Positions 35,001-45,200 of a stretch of DNA of 64,000 nucleotides are shown piece by piece. The stretch covers positions 63,581 to 127,580 of the forward strand of contig JARGOK010000001.1 in the NCBI GenBank assembly GCA_029233985.1, given 5' to 3'. Source of the DNA: Candidatus Altimarinota bacterium. GTDB taxonomy: Bacteria; Patescibacteriota; Gracilibacteria; JAUYGZ01. A program made the position numbers and the translations under genes. Under the pieces are notes generated by a model. It worked only from the letters and a program-made list of their open reading frames with translations, was not told the origin of the DNA and did no database searches. Numbering within the stretch: position 1 is the stretch's first letter; every line of letters begins with the position of its first letter.

Positions 35001-36588
35001 CTGCGTGATGAAATATTCTCCGAATAGCAGCCGTATAGGCGTCGATAGATTCTTCTGGAAGCATGCCGTCTTCTCCGAGGGTATTCGAGAGGCTCTCGAG
35101 AGTTTCTATTTCTGAACGGATGCTTTGGACTTGTGTTGGTGACATTTGTTCCTCAACTTGAGAAAGATCTTCAGACTGCTGTTGGTGTTTTTTGAAGCTC
35201 CGGTAGGCAATGAAGATATTGGCCCGCGGTTGATTCATCAGATACTTTTCTATCTGCTGTTCAGTTTTTCCGAGCTTTTTCATCATCTCCACCTTCACAA
35301 TATCTTGGTATTTTTTAATCATTTCAGCAGTTTCTTTTGAAGAGGTCAGTCCAGCCACATCATTTCTAAGCTGTTGACCGGTTTCTGCATTGTCAAAATT
35401 TTCAGAAATGTATCTCAATTGTTGCCTTTGTGTGACGCTTGCTGTTTTTTCTGGAAGAGCATCAATATTTTTTGCAGGTTTTGCCCCATGGTATCTATAC
35501 TGATCAATCCATTTGAGAATTTTGTCCGTTGTTTTTTTTTGTTCTTTTTCAAGTTTCTTTTTTCGTTCTGTTTTTTTCTCAGCATCTATGTCAGTGAATT
35601 CCATTAGGAAAATTTCAAATTCGTAGCCCTTGATATCACTAAGAGCTTCGGTTACGAGCTCTGCCATGGTTTCGTCTCCTTCGATAATATCTGGAGAAGA
35701 GAGCAGTCTGTTGGATTCCTCAGGACTAAACCCTGGCTTGTGATCTCTGACGAATTCAGAAAAATCAGCTGTAAGTTTTTCTTGTGAACTGTCCTTCATA
35801 TCGAGATACATCTTCTTGAGCCCGTCGTGATGTTTTTGTCCTTTGTCGAGATCAGACTGGAGGGCATCGTAGATGTCATTAATTTGCTCAATGGCTTGTG
35901 AAACATTCTTTCCCTCTCTGACATTCTTCATAAGAGCGTCAAAAAGATGCGCTTCCATGTAGCGGTCTTCGAGAGTGGGGGACTGTTCTCCAGTTCGCTC
36001 TTTTCCGTACCTCTTCATGATTCCCACCAGGGAAGTGGCTCTACTGAAATGCTCTTTGAGCCTGATTTGAACCGTTTGGTCTGTGAGATCCAAGGTATCG
36101 AGGTCACTATCAAGAGCCTGAATATTTTTGAGTTGTTGTCGGACCTCCACCTTTACGATTTGCTCGTATTTATCGACGAGCTCCTTGCTGACATCGAACA
36201 TTCCTTCTTTGATCAGCTGCTCTGGAGCGTATCGAATAACCTCCCATTCCTCATGTGAAATCTCCGAAAAATCAATATTTTCCAGGAGTTTTTCCACGTT
36301 TTCTTGTATTCCCGAACTCATTCCTTTGATTCTCTCATATATTTTTCCTTCGAGGGTTGATTCGAGGTTTTGTAGATATTGAAACCTCTCTAGGGTCTCG
36401 AGTTTTTGTTGGAGATCTTTTTTGAAAGGCGCCTTGAAATGATCCCCATAGGCTTTCTGGAGGCTTTCCTTATTTTCCTCTACAAATTCCTCGAACTCAG
36501 CAGAATCCTGAAGAATCTTCTTTATTTCGGCGATACCTATGACGTTTTCACGATTGTATTCGAATTGTTTGAGAGTGTTCTTTTTCAT
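32029..36588 (-). CDS. Giant protein (about 1519 aa), HEFGH motif
   Basis: Unrecognised giant soluble protein. The first 550 residues are charged and helical with coiled-coil stretches. Near residues 854-863 NVHEFGHTMG is an HExxH zinc motif (H858, E859, H862) followed about 17 residues on by RALGESWEIAKYYP, which carries Glu residues that could be a third ligand. A metalloprotease is possible but unproven. A serine/glycine-rich run (DSDSSTAGAGAG) lies just before. ATG 36588 is preferred over ATG 36624 because the predicted transcript starts near 36621. It follows the giant operon, separated by a 393-base gap with palindromes. Confidence 0.65.
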   Translation of the reverse strand: MKKNTLKQFEYNRENVIGIAEIKKILQDSAEFEEFVEENKESLQKAYGDHFKAPFKKDLQQKLETLERFQYLQNLESTLEGKIYERIKGMSSGIQENVEKLLENIDFSEISHEEWEVIRYAPEQLIKEGMFDVSKELVDKYEQIVKVEVRQQLKNIQALDSDLDTLDLTDQTVQIRLKEHFSRATSLVGIMKRYGKERTGEQSPTLEDRYMEAHLFDALMKNVREGKNVSQAIEQINDIYDALQSDLDKGQKHHDGLKKMYLDMKDSSQEKLTADFSEFVRDHKPGFSPEESNRLLSSPDIIEGDETMAELVTEALSDIKGYEFEIFLMEFTDIDAEKKTERKKKLEKEQKKTTDKILKWIDQYRYHGAKPAKNIDALPEKTASVTQRQQLRYISENFDNAETGQQLRNDVAGLTSSKETAEMIKKYQDIVKVEMMKKLGKTEQQIEKYLMNQPRANIFIAYRSFKKHQQQSEDLSQVEEQMSPTQVQSIRSEIETLESLSNTLGEDGMLPEESIDAYTAAIRRIFHHAGLPEDYFKKQGKDFFTKETPAYAGEYLSKIPPFEQAQIHYFLKNHPNNIIPQRQVLEKHFKGTVELTAENLDISDPKKVKKFFETFFQEYNSSTGTARPDSQGSSYYRKMATLMTLDHPLTAMRYMTNGDLFMHDGVPLYNHHEVISLGNKPATFKDRSADLMTKLMTAIKSNDVMHMGMLMQTIGKGLISDVDWFPVGTLKSQEKTNTMMKNVQNYRFGAFPNYKTDGDDQLKYESDLTQNHEGINELSTTLAHDKCYKETFIPQEEAQQRARESARNDEIPGGFFTNADSDSSTAGAGAGVQEGDPYHDHLKNTFESEDKILEANVHEFGHTMGRVKTYVPRALGESWEIAKYYPVGLSLNYVDEFSKNTDFIAPMSLFILVQKAWENMTKRTDDWVEMNANLLGSKIFQGTFMEPEFNKNYQDNENARVSFYKDSMGDFGHTQVLERMHNPSEMFEFKAAVEELFETRGYCNIDALLEPQVINNINKFSTLRVPTQFTRDQILGDEEISAHMYGKIEAAIDQMWGDGTFQNLRNKATGSFDSKKNEYKESAKTMTGIEKLQKLGSIWENLGSSAGKKILADMHPAEMYGIIEWEMLEGGQDSWATFGLMQALVIEGYIPANQVRKLQNEHSNDLPSYSIQEPMQAEYSGLADQYRESRGKPFCENPSKNPFLAFYDGACKLKLKGVRQDGKWGFPNTKAKYEASKNDMEEISVTVHELQKARQAQVEHFRKMDNSCIHIFSPSYEWSEIEQGLTTDTNGNMDARPHDIVASYRGVQDRFVAEMNHLDSLPDDGGEEEQLDFDRTCYYAYKMIALACGYTSYLSRSVGRKKDYHLNPDGSIDFKRPYQEDRSKGTTNYQKLILGNTGPQQRMGQSATMLDGSDALGNDLRKDFKEMTGHQFVGSLGVNHSTGKKDSETGRQTYEPMEFDPAEKFKKTIASFLRQVNVIAGKKNLSANITNRNFGLVNLNGHDRMKQMDDFRINVAKLT

Positions 36589-36627
36589 ATGAGAGAAAAT
36601 TCCTGTTTTTATTAGGATTATCATACT

Positions 36628-36656
36628 ATTTTACCATATTTTATTGTTTTTAACAA
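36628..36656 (-). promoter_or_regulatory. Promoter of the 1519-residue gene
   Basis: Minus strand: TTGTTA (36656-36651), 17 bases, TAAAAT (36633-36628). Confidence 0.5.
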
Positions 36657-36766
36657 TAGCCCTGTGTCTTTCAGGGATTATACAGGGTGGTTTAGTGATG
36701 TTCACGGAAGCAGCGTGATGGTAGTCACGGTTCTTTTAAGAAGGAGGGCAGTGAGAGGAGGAGTGT

Positions 36767-36835
36767 GCTGGCTCCATGTCTCCGTACCGGAGCCGGAGGG
36801 TAGAGTGGGCTCTAGTGCGGAGACATGGAGCCAGC
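36767..36835. repeat. Perfect 18-bp inverted repeat element, 69 bp
   Basis: GCTGGCTCCATGTCTCCG (36767-36784) and its exact complement (36818-36835) flank a GC-rich 33-base centre. The GGCTCCA start recalls the RAYT-flanking repeats at 31.2 and 31.9 kb, so it may be a distant substrate of the same transposase (inference). Confidence 0.8.
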
Positions 36836-36888
36836 AATATTGGATGGCACGGATTTTTTATAGCGATAGTGGAGGTATATTCGAAAAC

Positions 36889-36912
36889 AGGCGAGGAAAT
36901 GAATCCTCGCCC
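36889..36912. repeat. Family G palindrome
   Basis: GGCGAGGA, 6-base spacer, TCCTCGCC. The same arms occur in frame inside tsaD at 59784-59807. Confidence 0.65.
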
Positions 36913-36981
36913 GTGAGTGTGTTTTTGTAGGAAATCCCATAGAACTGAGAACATCTAGATCTTCACGAATCACATAATGTT

Positions 36982-39900
36982 CTACTCTTCATCTAGCGCA
37001 AAAGACCAAGGCTCATTTCGCTCCTCGGCGATAGCTCGTGCTATTTTTTTTGCTATTGGAATGGCATACCAGGTATTGAGGGATGGGTCGAATACGAGAT
37101 ATTCATTTGTACTTCGAGCTGATAAGAGTTGGCTGCTAGATCTCCCAAAGAAATCGTGATCAGGTCTTTTTGTGATGAAGAAACTTTCTCCCTCGCTTTC
37201 CTCGCATCCAAACATCTTGAATGTTTCCAATGAAGAAACTTCCCCAAGCTCAAAAGCATCGATCAGAGCAGTTCTTCTGGCTTTCTCAAAGAAGACTTGT
37301 TCATCCTCAAGAGAAATCCATTCTTGAGAAAACTCATTAAAGACTTCAACAGTATTGTTTTTTACCTGTGTCAGTAATATTTCACCATGATAGTTGACAA
37401 CAAGTGGCAGCTCACCATCAATAATAATGTCGACTACCCCAAGAGCTTTTTTGTTTTCCTCAGAAATAAGACCAATTGGTACTTTATCAATAATTGATGG
37501 AGTCTTTGGCTCTTGAGATTTTTTAGACTCTATCTCTTCAGATCCCATCTCACCAGCTAAAACATCTACATCATCTCCTGGAACCTCCAGATCGAGGCCT
37601 CCAAAGAGGTCTTCGTCTGTACTCGAAAACTCATCATCTTCGTCATCATCTCCAATGATGGCCTCCTCTTCCTCATCCCCCAAAAATGAAGTATTGAGAT
37701 CCACTGGATGAGCATTCATTTCGTATCCTTCAAGAGAAAAAATCCAGTTTGGTTCTGTGTCTGACTTGCTTGATGACGAGGTATCAAAAGACATGAGTTG
37801 AATTCTTCCAAATGCCGTCATTAATTCTTCAATGAGATTTTGAGGAAGGTTTACAAGAGTCCCATTGTTGCTCTTTCGAACACTATGGATCCGTTCTCGT
37901 GCTTTTTTTACACGATTTAAGTATTCTTCTTCTATTCCTGCCTGGTAGTCATCCATATTTGTGGATTCAAATTCCAAGAGAGTCTCATCTGCAAGACGAT
38001 GTTTTATTTTGAAACGAGTGTAATGCATCTGGTATTGATCAAGGCCTTCGGACCTTCGTGATGCTCCAGAACGTTTTGATGGACGATTTAGACTCAGTGC
38101 ATACGAATTGTATTTATGAGGTCTCACAGTAGCTGATTTTTTGAAGGTAAAGAGACGTGTTTCAAATTTTCGATGTTTCTTGTCGTTGTCTGACTCCACT
38201 TTTCCCGAATACACTTCCAGTAGCTCAAACCCAAAGATATTCTTCATCTCGAGTACAAAAGCTTTTCTCTGTTCTTCAAGAGTGAAATCTTCGGGAATGG
38301 TCATTGTTAGTACGCCACCTATTTTCAAAACACGATTTATTTCCACGAGAGCTTTTGCTCTATCACTATTGCTCACGAGATTACTTCGGTTGGAGTGTCC
38401 CATATTGTGCATCACATGAGCAATATTGACCGCATCAAAACTCTCATCGATAGCCTGGAGTTTTGTGAGCGGACAAATTCTGATATCTGGTCTCCGATGA
38501 AGCACACCACGTCTTTTTTCTAGAAGCTTTTGGCCTTCATCAGTCATCGATTGATTGAGATCAAAACTGGTGATAGTGATATCTTCTCGAACGACCCCAA
38601 GAGTATTTTCTAGTGCTAGAAGACCCGCTCCTAGATCAGCTACTTTACTGAGTACATTCCCAAGACTCTCTGATGATTTGAGAAGGACACTCGACACAAC
38701 ACGATTTGTCATACTACTTTCACTCCCCACAGAATACTTCGCACTTATTTCAGCATATTCTTCTCCAAAGAGGTCTATTGAGCTGGATAACTCTCTTTCA
38801 TCTTGGTTTTCTAGAGCTCGATTCATAGCCATAAGTCTTTGTCGGTCCCCCTGAATCAGGTCTGAAGCTCTACTCCCAACAATGAATTCATATTCTGTTT
38901 CTTGGCCAGCTGACCCATGATCTCCACCTTCGACATAGTCCAAGTCTTCTGGATTGAGCGTACCTCCATAGATCATCCTTTTGCTGAGATGATCTTTGTA
39001 CTCTTTGTGAGATTTGATTCCCTCTAAAATCAGTCCTTCAAGCATAAAGCTATAGACATTTGCGCTAGTTCCTTCTCTGTCGACTCTTTTGACAATTTGG
39101 GCATCGTCATCCTTTCGAAATCCAAATCCATGTCTGACCATAGTACTTACTTCGAAAAGATTAATTCCCTCTCGAATAATAGACTCCCAAGCGGCTAGTA
39201 TTCGTTTCTTTTGGGGAGGTTCGATACTTTTGAGCCATGTATGGAGCTCTGAATACTCTTCACTTACGAGGATTCGTCGAAATTTTCTAAAGTCTGTTGC
39301 TCCCGATGCAATAATTTCTCTCATTTGTGGTATGTGTTTTTCACTATTCTCAGTTTTGCCGTGGAGATACTGAGCAGTGAAAGCCATGAGATCTTCTTGA
39401 TGTTTTTGCTTTGCATCCAAAATACTTTTTTTATTGCTCGATGCTTTATTGAGATGCTCATCGCATCGATAAAGTGCCCGAATGATTTGAAACATTCGAA
39501 TACTGTAATCCCACTCTGGAAACCTGATCCAATCGAGCAAGTATTGTCGCTGGCGAGGGCTTCGGACTGAACCGTGAAGAACTTTTATTTGAACTTCATC
39601 TAGACCATGTTTTTTGTCGAGCTCGAACTTGAGCTGCTCTATAAACGATGGTACGTGCATTTGCCCCTTCATTCTGGTGAGCATCCCTTGCAATCTAAAA
39701 CACTCCGTCATGAGTGCTGAACCCTCACCATTATCAAACAGAGCTTCTGAAAAGATTCGTGCTGTTTCATCAAGAAAAATGTTTTTTACTGGTGTAGGGC
39801 TAATGAGACGTGGGTTCTTGAGGATTTTGTAAATCGTGGAAAACTTCACCCCGACCGACATCGGAGATTGCACGGTTTGTTCGTACATCGATGCGACCTC

Positions 39901-42201
39901 TGGCTCCAAGGTAATATTCACTTCGTTTACGGATTTCTCCCACTGTGTTTGCGGGCTTTCCAAGCAGAGATTAAACTTCATAAAAGCTGTTCTGAGTCGG
40001 ATCGGATCCACTTTATTTAGAAGATCCCTCATCGTCACTCCTCTCAGATCCGCTTCGCTATGTTTGCTTTTTATCTCATTTGCAACACTCTCGAAAAGAT
40101 CTGGCCGAGCAAGTGCAAACTGAGGTCCCAAATCCTGAGGACCATTTGGTGCTGGTGTACCAGACAACATCAAAAATGGAGCTTCTGAAAGCTGAACGAG
40201 TTCTCGAAGTGCAACGGTGTATGCCTTTGTAGGTTTGTCGGCGTTTTGTGGCTCATCAGGGACTATCAATGTGGGTTTGAGCCTCGACAAGTGTACAGCG
40301 ATTTTGATCCCCTCCATCCATTTCACCTCTTTTTTGCGGAGTTTGAGTGCATAAGCTTTGTCTTTATTTTCTTTTTCTGATCCATTTTCTCCTACCGCAG
40401 GTTTTCTTTTCTTTACCAAATCTTGAAGGGCGATATCAATAATCTCTGACTGAGTAAGCTCTCCTGCTGAATAAGCTTCTTGAGTCTTTTCATCTGCATT
40501 TACGAGTTCTTTGATTTTTTTATGATTGAATTGTGCTCCTCCAATCTTCAAGGTCATTTTTATGTCGTTCAAAAGCTTTTGATTGACCTCGTTTTCATGG
40601 ATGGGGACAATCCTCTCATTTCTTGTACTAGGAAGCATACTATAGGGAACGATAATCATTTCATAATCATCAAGAATGCCATTTTGTATTTGCTTTGCGG
40701 TAATACTCGCATCGAGAACAAATGTGCTGGGTTGCTCGTCTCCATCTCGATAATGCTCTTTCACCTGAGCGGCAATTTCGCTGGCTAGTTCAGGTTTTGG
40801 GACAATATAGATCATTTGATTCCTCTTGTTTGGTCTCCGTATTTTTTCGTATACATAAAAACTTCCCAGGGTTTTTCCTTTCCCCATCGAAAGCGTCAAC
40901 AGAATTCCTTTTAGGTCTTCGTAGCTATCATCATTCCTGACGAGTTTTTGCATTTCATTTGTAACGATACGCTGAACAAGAGAAGGGGAGCGATATTGTA
41001 CATTTGGATCACTCTTACTGGTGACAATGTGCCCCAATCGACTCGGTAATTTCATCCCATTACCGTCACTATTTAGGACGTATTTTATTTCATTGTACAG
41101 ACGAGTATAGATCTTCCAGTGAACTACCTGAGATTGATCGAGATATTGCTCTACAATCTCTCTGAGCCGCTTTAGATAGACTTGAGCATCGCCATCGAAT
41201 TCCGATAGAGGCTTTCTGTCGAGTTCTTCAGAAAGTTGCTCACAAACCTTTCTTCTCAAGGCTAAATACACAATTTCTTGAATACTTGCTACTTCAATAA
41301 TCGCCAAAGGTAAATTTGCGAACTTTTGTCCATCAATGGAAGGCTTGCTTTTGATCACTCCAATATACCGAGGAATAATACTCATCGCTCTTTTGAAATC
41401 GAGATGAGGAGAATATTTTGAGACAAGAAAATCGGCAAGAGCTTCGGGCCCAATGGATTCTGCGAGTGAACGATATGTTTCGATATCTTTTAAATACTCT
41501 TTTTCCTTTTCACTCAGATCTCCGTCGTCAAATCGAAACCTTTTTTTGAGGATTTTTGGAATCATGCGCTTTACTTGATTCCAATCTCTCCGACCCCCCT
41601 CTGAACGATCAAGGACGGCTTTTTCTAACTGATCCGAGAGCTCTGGATAGCGGAGCTGGAGCCAATACCTGGTGATGACTACATCACTGGGAGTTTCTTC
41701 TATAATTTTTAATAGCTGCTCGACAACTTTGGCAATTGCTGCTCGGTTTCTATTTTTTTCGTTTTGAGCTGTAGCAAGATGACTTGAGTCAGATTTTTGA
41801 ATCTCATAGTACATTCCCAGAGCTGCTTTTGATGGATTATCGATAAGCTTGTCCTCATGATTTGAAATTCTTTTGCAAACAACCTCAATATCATCTTTCT
41901 TGTAGCTCTTTGGGAACTTTAGCATTTGGAGATTGAGTCTCTTGTAATGTGTTCTTGAATGATGAATGATTTCGAATATTTCTCGGTAGCTCGAAAGTTT
42001 TTCGATTGAATCATTGGCTTTTAGCCCTTCAAAGATGGAAGTATAACAAGCTCTGAGCTTTCTCATAATGAACTTGAAAACCTTCATCTGAGATTCTGTG
42101 AGACCTTCAGTATGGAGAGCGCTAAAATCTTCAAAGCTAGGCTCTACAATTTTTTCCCGCAGGGCTTTGAAAGTAATTCGTTTGCCTATAGAATTGGACA
42201 T
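36982..42201 (-). CDS. SNF2-like helicase fused to SAM methyltransferase, 1739 aa
   Basis: Two enzymes in one chain. Helicase part: Walker A LSMGKGKT (residues 437-444), DEPQ box at 649-652 in place of DEAH, LSGTP (679-683, motif III), VLHGSVRSPRQRQYLLDW near 874, and QIVKRVDREGTSANVYSFML, matching SNF2 motif VI. Methyltransferase part: VADLGAGLL with Asp1189 (motif I), TSFDLNQSM, FDAVNIAHVMHNM, EINRVLKIGGVLTMTIPE, a class I methyltransferase of type 11. No NPPY motif, so a DNA adenine methylase is unlikely. The 400 N-terminal residues are helical and unknown. A very acidic linker lies about 1500-1540. It ends a three-gene operon; a TATAAT over the previous stop (42222-42227) may be an internal promoter. 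Confidence 0.85.
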   Translation of the reverse strand: MSNSIGKRITFKALREKIVEPSFEDFSALHTEGLTESQMKVFKFIMRKLRACYTSIFEGLKANDSIEKLSSYREIFEIIHHSRTHYKRLNLQMLKFPKSYKKDDIEVVCKRISNHEDKLIDNPSKAALGMYYEIQKSDSSHLATAQNEKNRNRAAIAKVVEQLLKIIEETPSDVVITRYWLQLRYPELSDQLEKAVLDRSEGGRRDWNQVKRMIPKILKKRFRFDDGDLSEKEKEYLKDIETYRSLAESIGPEALADFLVSKYSPHLDFKRAMSIIPRYIGVIKSKPSIDGQKFANLPLAIIEVASIQEIVYLALRRKVCEQLSEELDRKPLSEFDGDAQVYLKRLREIVEQYLDQSQVVHWKIYTRLYNEIKYVLNSDGNGMKLPSRLGHIVTSKSDPNVQYRSPSLVQRIVTNEMQKLVRNDDSYEDLKGILLTLSMGKGKTLGSFYVYEKIRRPNKRNQMIYIVPKPELASEIAAQVKEHYRDGDEQPSTFVLDASITAKQIQNGILDDYEMIIVPYSMLPSTRNERIVPIHENEVNQKLLNDIKMTLKIGGAQFNHKKIKELVNADEKTQEAYSAGELTQSEIIDIALQDLVKKRKPAVGENGSEKENKDKAYALKLRKKEVKWMEGIKIAVHLSRLKPTLIVPDEPQNADKPTKAYTVALRELVQLSEAPFLMLSGTPAPNGPQDLGPQFALARPDLFESVANEIKSKHSEADLRGVTMRDLLNKVDPIRLRTAFMKFNLCLESPQTQWEKSVNEVNITLEPEVASMYEQTVQSPMSVGVKFSTIYKILKNPRLISPTPVKNIFLDETARIFSEALFDNGEGSALMTECFRLQGMLTRMKGQMHVPSFIEQLKFELDKKHGLDEVQIKVLHGSVRSPRQRQYLLDWIRFPEWDYSIRMFQIIRALYRCDEHLNKASSNKKSILDAKQKHQEDLMAFTAQYLHGKTENSEKHIPQMREIIASGATDFRKFRRILVSEEYSELHTWLKSIEPPQKKRILAAWESIIREGINLFEVSTMVRHGFGFRKDDDAQIVKRVDREGTSANVYSFMLEGLILEGIKSHKEYKDHLSKRMIYGGTLNPEDLDYVEGGDHGSAGQETEYEFIVGSRASDLIQGDRQRLMAMNRALENQDERELSSSIDLFGEEYAEISAKYSVGSESSMTNRVVSSVLLKSSESLGNVLSKVADLGAGLLALENTLGVVREDITITSFDLNQSMTDEGQKLLEKRRGVLHRRPDIRICPLTKLQAIDESFDAVNIAHVMHNMGHSNRSNLVSNSDRAKALVEINRVLKIGGVLTMTIPEDFTLEEQRKAFVLEMKNIFGFELLEVYSGKVESDNDKKHRKFETRLFTFKKSATVRPHKYNSYALSLNRPSKRSGASRRSEGLDQYQMHYTRFKIKHRLADETLLEFESTNMDDYQAGIEEEYLNRVKKARERIHSVRKSNNGTLVNLPQNLIEELMTAFGRIQLMSFDTSSSSKSDTEPNWIFSLEGYEMNAHPVDLNTSFLGDEEEEAIIGDDDEDDEFSSTDEDLFGGLDLEVPGDDVDVLAGEMGSEEIESKKSQEPKTPSIIDKVPIGLISEENKKALGVVDIIIDGELPLVVNYHGEILLTQVKNNTVEVFNEFSQEWISLEDEQVFFEKARRTALIDAFELGEVSSLETFKMFGCEESEGESFFITKRPDHDFFGRSSSQLLSARSTNEYLVFDPSLNTWYAIPIAKKIARAIAEERNEPWSFALDEE

Positions 42202-42222
42202 AATTGAGTGATGAGTGGATTA

Positions 42223-45200
42223 TTATAATTGAGAGTCAAACTTTCTTTCTTTCAACTGCAAGGCTTGAAGCTCTCCTCGAGTGAGAGTCATAGATACCTC
42301 CAATGCTTGGATATTTTCAATCGTATCAGGATTAGATTTGGCGAATCGGAGTCGCTTTTCAAGCGATATGAGAGCTTCTTTTGTTTTTTGAATATTTTCC
42401 TTAAGAACGTTATATTGCCCCTGCTTTTCATTTAATTTTGGATGAGAAAAGTATGAAGGATGAGCTTTCCAGTAATCCATTTCTTGTTGTTCTAGTGTGC
42501 GCATCTCGACCTTTTGAGATGCCAAGTGCCATTTCTCTTGTTTTTTAACCAATTTGTATCGATATCTAAAAGATCTCAGGCGGACGATAACTGCTGGGAA
42601 AAAATGGCATGAAACAAATCCATCAAGATCCTCATTAATCCAACGTGAGAGAGCCACCGCCTCACGAGTAGCACTGTGTATTCGGGCATTATCATTCACT
42701 GGACATTTTTCAGTGACCTTCTTTAGCCAATCCAGATGATCTGATAGCTCTTCACGTTGTTCCTTTGTGAGGACGTTCATTGAAGTGACTTGGATATCAC
42801 TGGCATCTGTGACTTCGAGGATTTCTTCTGCCAATCTTTTTCCATACTCGAGTAAGGCTACCATCACGGAATTCTTGATAGAATCTAGTGTTGACTCTTC
42901 AAACTCCGGCTGAATTTCTTCTAATACACGTGAATACAGTGTGGAATCATATAATTTTCCTTCCTCATTTCTTAAAACTTTATTAAAGTATTTTGCAATA
43001 AAATCGCTGCATCTTTCCATATCAACAAACTCGTCAATTGTGATATCAGCGAGTTCAGATTTCATGTCAGCATTGTTCTTTGTTCGACGCTTGAGTTCTT
43101 CTTTGATTTCGTCATACACAATCTCTCGAATAAGGTTTCGTTCTTCATTGAGAAGTTGAGGACGTTTTGAGTAGGCTTTTTGTTTCCTTGTATTTTCTCT
43201 ACCATCCAATGAATGGCTATAACTTGCTGATTTTTTTGCAATTTCCACATCCTTTTTGAGGCCTGGAACTACTTTTTTTACCATTTCTGCGAATATTTTG
43301 GCAAATGTTTCTGGATTGAGCTGCCCAAGTTGAGCAAGGACTTCTGGACTTTGCTGAAGCATGCCTAGGACTTGTCGCTGAGTAGCTTTTTGCAAGAAAT
43401 CTTCTGCTGACTCGTTTTGAATTTGAGGGACTGCTGGAATTACAACGTCTGCAGACGTGTATGAAGGAATATCGACTCCAAAGCCTGTTCTATTTCTGTC
43501 TCCTGTGTTTCCACCGGATGCACTAGCTCCTGATCCCACATCAACAGGTGTGACTTCAGTACTCTGTGGAGGAGAAGGCTCTCCTGCTGGTACAGGTTCT
43601 TCAGTCGGATCTGGGGTTTTTGTTGGATTAGTAGGAAGCTCGATATCGCTATTTTTTGACTTCGGGCTGAGGTCTTTCTCTTTTTGAGTACGAACTCCTG
43701 GTTCTTCAGTTTTTGAACCTGGAACTTTTGGGTCGCCATTTTTTTTGTGAGCTCCACCCACTGATCCAGAATCTTTCGGACTTGGATCGCCATCCACCTC
43801 ATTCCCTGCCTCTTCTTTGGGATCAACCACGGTCACTCCAAACTCTGCCCTTATCTCATCCATCTCTTTCCGCAACTCACGAATATTTTCTGGCGTTAGG
43901 ATAACCATACTTTCTTCCGAAAGCCTCTTTTCAAGTATTTCAAGGAACTCAAAGTCTTCGGCTGTGAATGTTTCTGTCTCTTTGTTTTTTGACAGAAGAG
44001 CATAGTGACCATCAGCTAGTATAATTCCCAGTTCGTTCAAGAGCACCGCTGTTTCAATCGAATCCTTAAATTCTTTCGTTGGTTTTGTATTTGTCAGGTC
44101 ATCGAGAGCTTCATCTTTTCTCCCGAGATCATTAAAATTCTGAGCCTGCACATCCAAAGCACCTCCTCCCTGGAGATTAGTATTGCTGTCTTTCACGAGG
44201 CTTCTAATTTCCCTCACCAAGCTTTCGATCTCCTCACGCTGATCTGAGGTGATCATTCCCTCGGGATTTTCTTTGAGCCAGTTTTCTACTTCGATCAGTT
44301 TTTCGAGGTCTTCCTCAGGAATAGACTCCATCTCTTCTGTTTTTTCGAGGACCATGATCATGACTTCTTCGAGTTTTCCATTGAGGTCTTTTATGATAAG
44401 TGCTGCAACAGTATCCTCTTCACCATCTGAGGCTGCCTCAGAAACAATTGATTCGAGGTGTTTTTTGAAAAGCCCCTCAATTAGCTGTTCATTTCTCTTT
44501 ACAAGAGGGCTTGAAACCTGAGCATTGAGCATTTTCAATAGTGCTGGAACCATTTTTCTTCTCTCATCTTCTAAAAACTCAGCATCTTCGAGAATGATTT
44601 TCACTTCCATAATATCTCGTTTTTTTGCTCGAAGAGAGTTGTCGATGAAAGTTGCACAAGCTTTTCTTTCGAGATCTGTGAGCTCAGGGAAGAGAGATTT
44701 TTGCAATATGTCGACTTGATTTCCACCTGTCACATGAGCAATGTACTGTAGAGCTGGAACGGTGATGTCATCCAGCGAGAGGGAAGTACCTTTCAAATAC
44801 TCTGTGCTTTCGCTCCCTTCCCATTCTTGTATTTTCCCCAACCAAGACTTTACGAGTTTGTTTGAAGCTCCTGAAAAGTCCATCGCCCATTTCTTCAAGG
44901 GGTCGTGAATGACCTTTGTCCATTCGCGTTCGAAATAGGTGTCGGTCTTGAGCTGATTCCTGCTTTCGAGACCTTTTGCTGAGCCGATTGCATGCGTGAT
45001 GATATTTTGGATGGCATCCTCATAAGCGATGATATCGAGTGGTTCTTGACCTGATTCAATTTTTTTGAGCTTTGCCTTTCCATTCAATTGCCCGTCTTTG
45101 TAAGCATCCCAAAACTGTTTGGAGTGATGCACAAATCTTTCGACACTTGCACGAGCCAGTGAAAACACCTTCTCTTGACTCACTACCTTGACCCCCTCGA

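Larger units (their letters stand above)
36657..36981. other. Non-coding stretch with two palindromic repeats
   Basis: It separates the helicase-methyltransferase gene from the 1519-residue gene. It holds an 18-bp perfect inverted repeat (36767-36835) and a family G hairpin (36889-36912). No gene was recognised. Confidence 0.6.

Noticed and set aside
36982-42201. DNA adenine methylase assignment for the methyltransferase domain
   Set aside because: No NPPY/DPPY motif; the motif IV region reads FDAVNIAHVMHNM, typical of type 11 methyltransferases.
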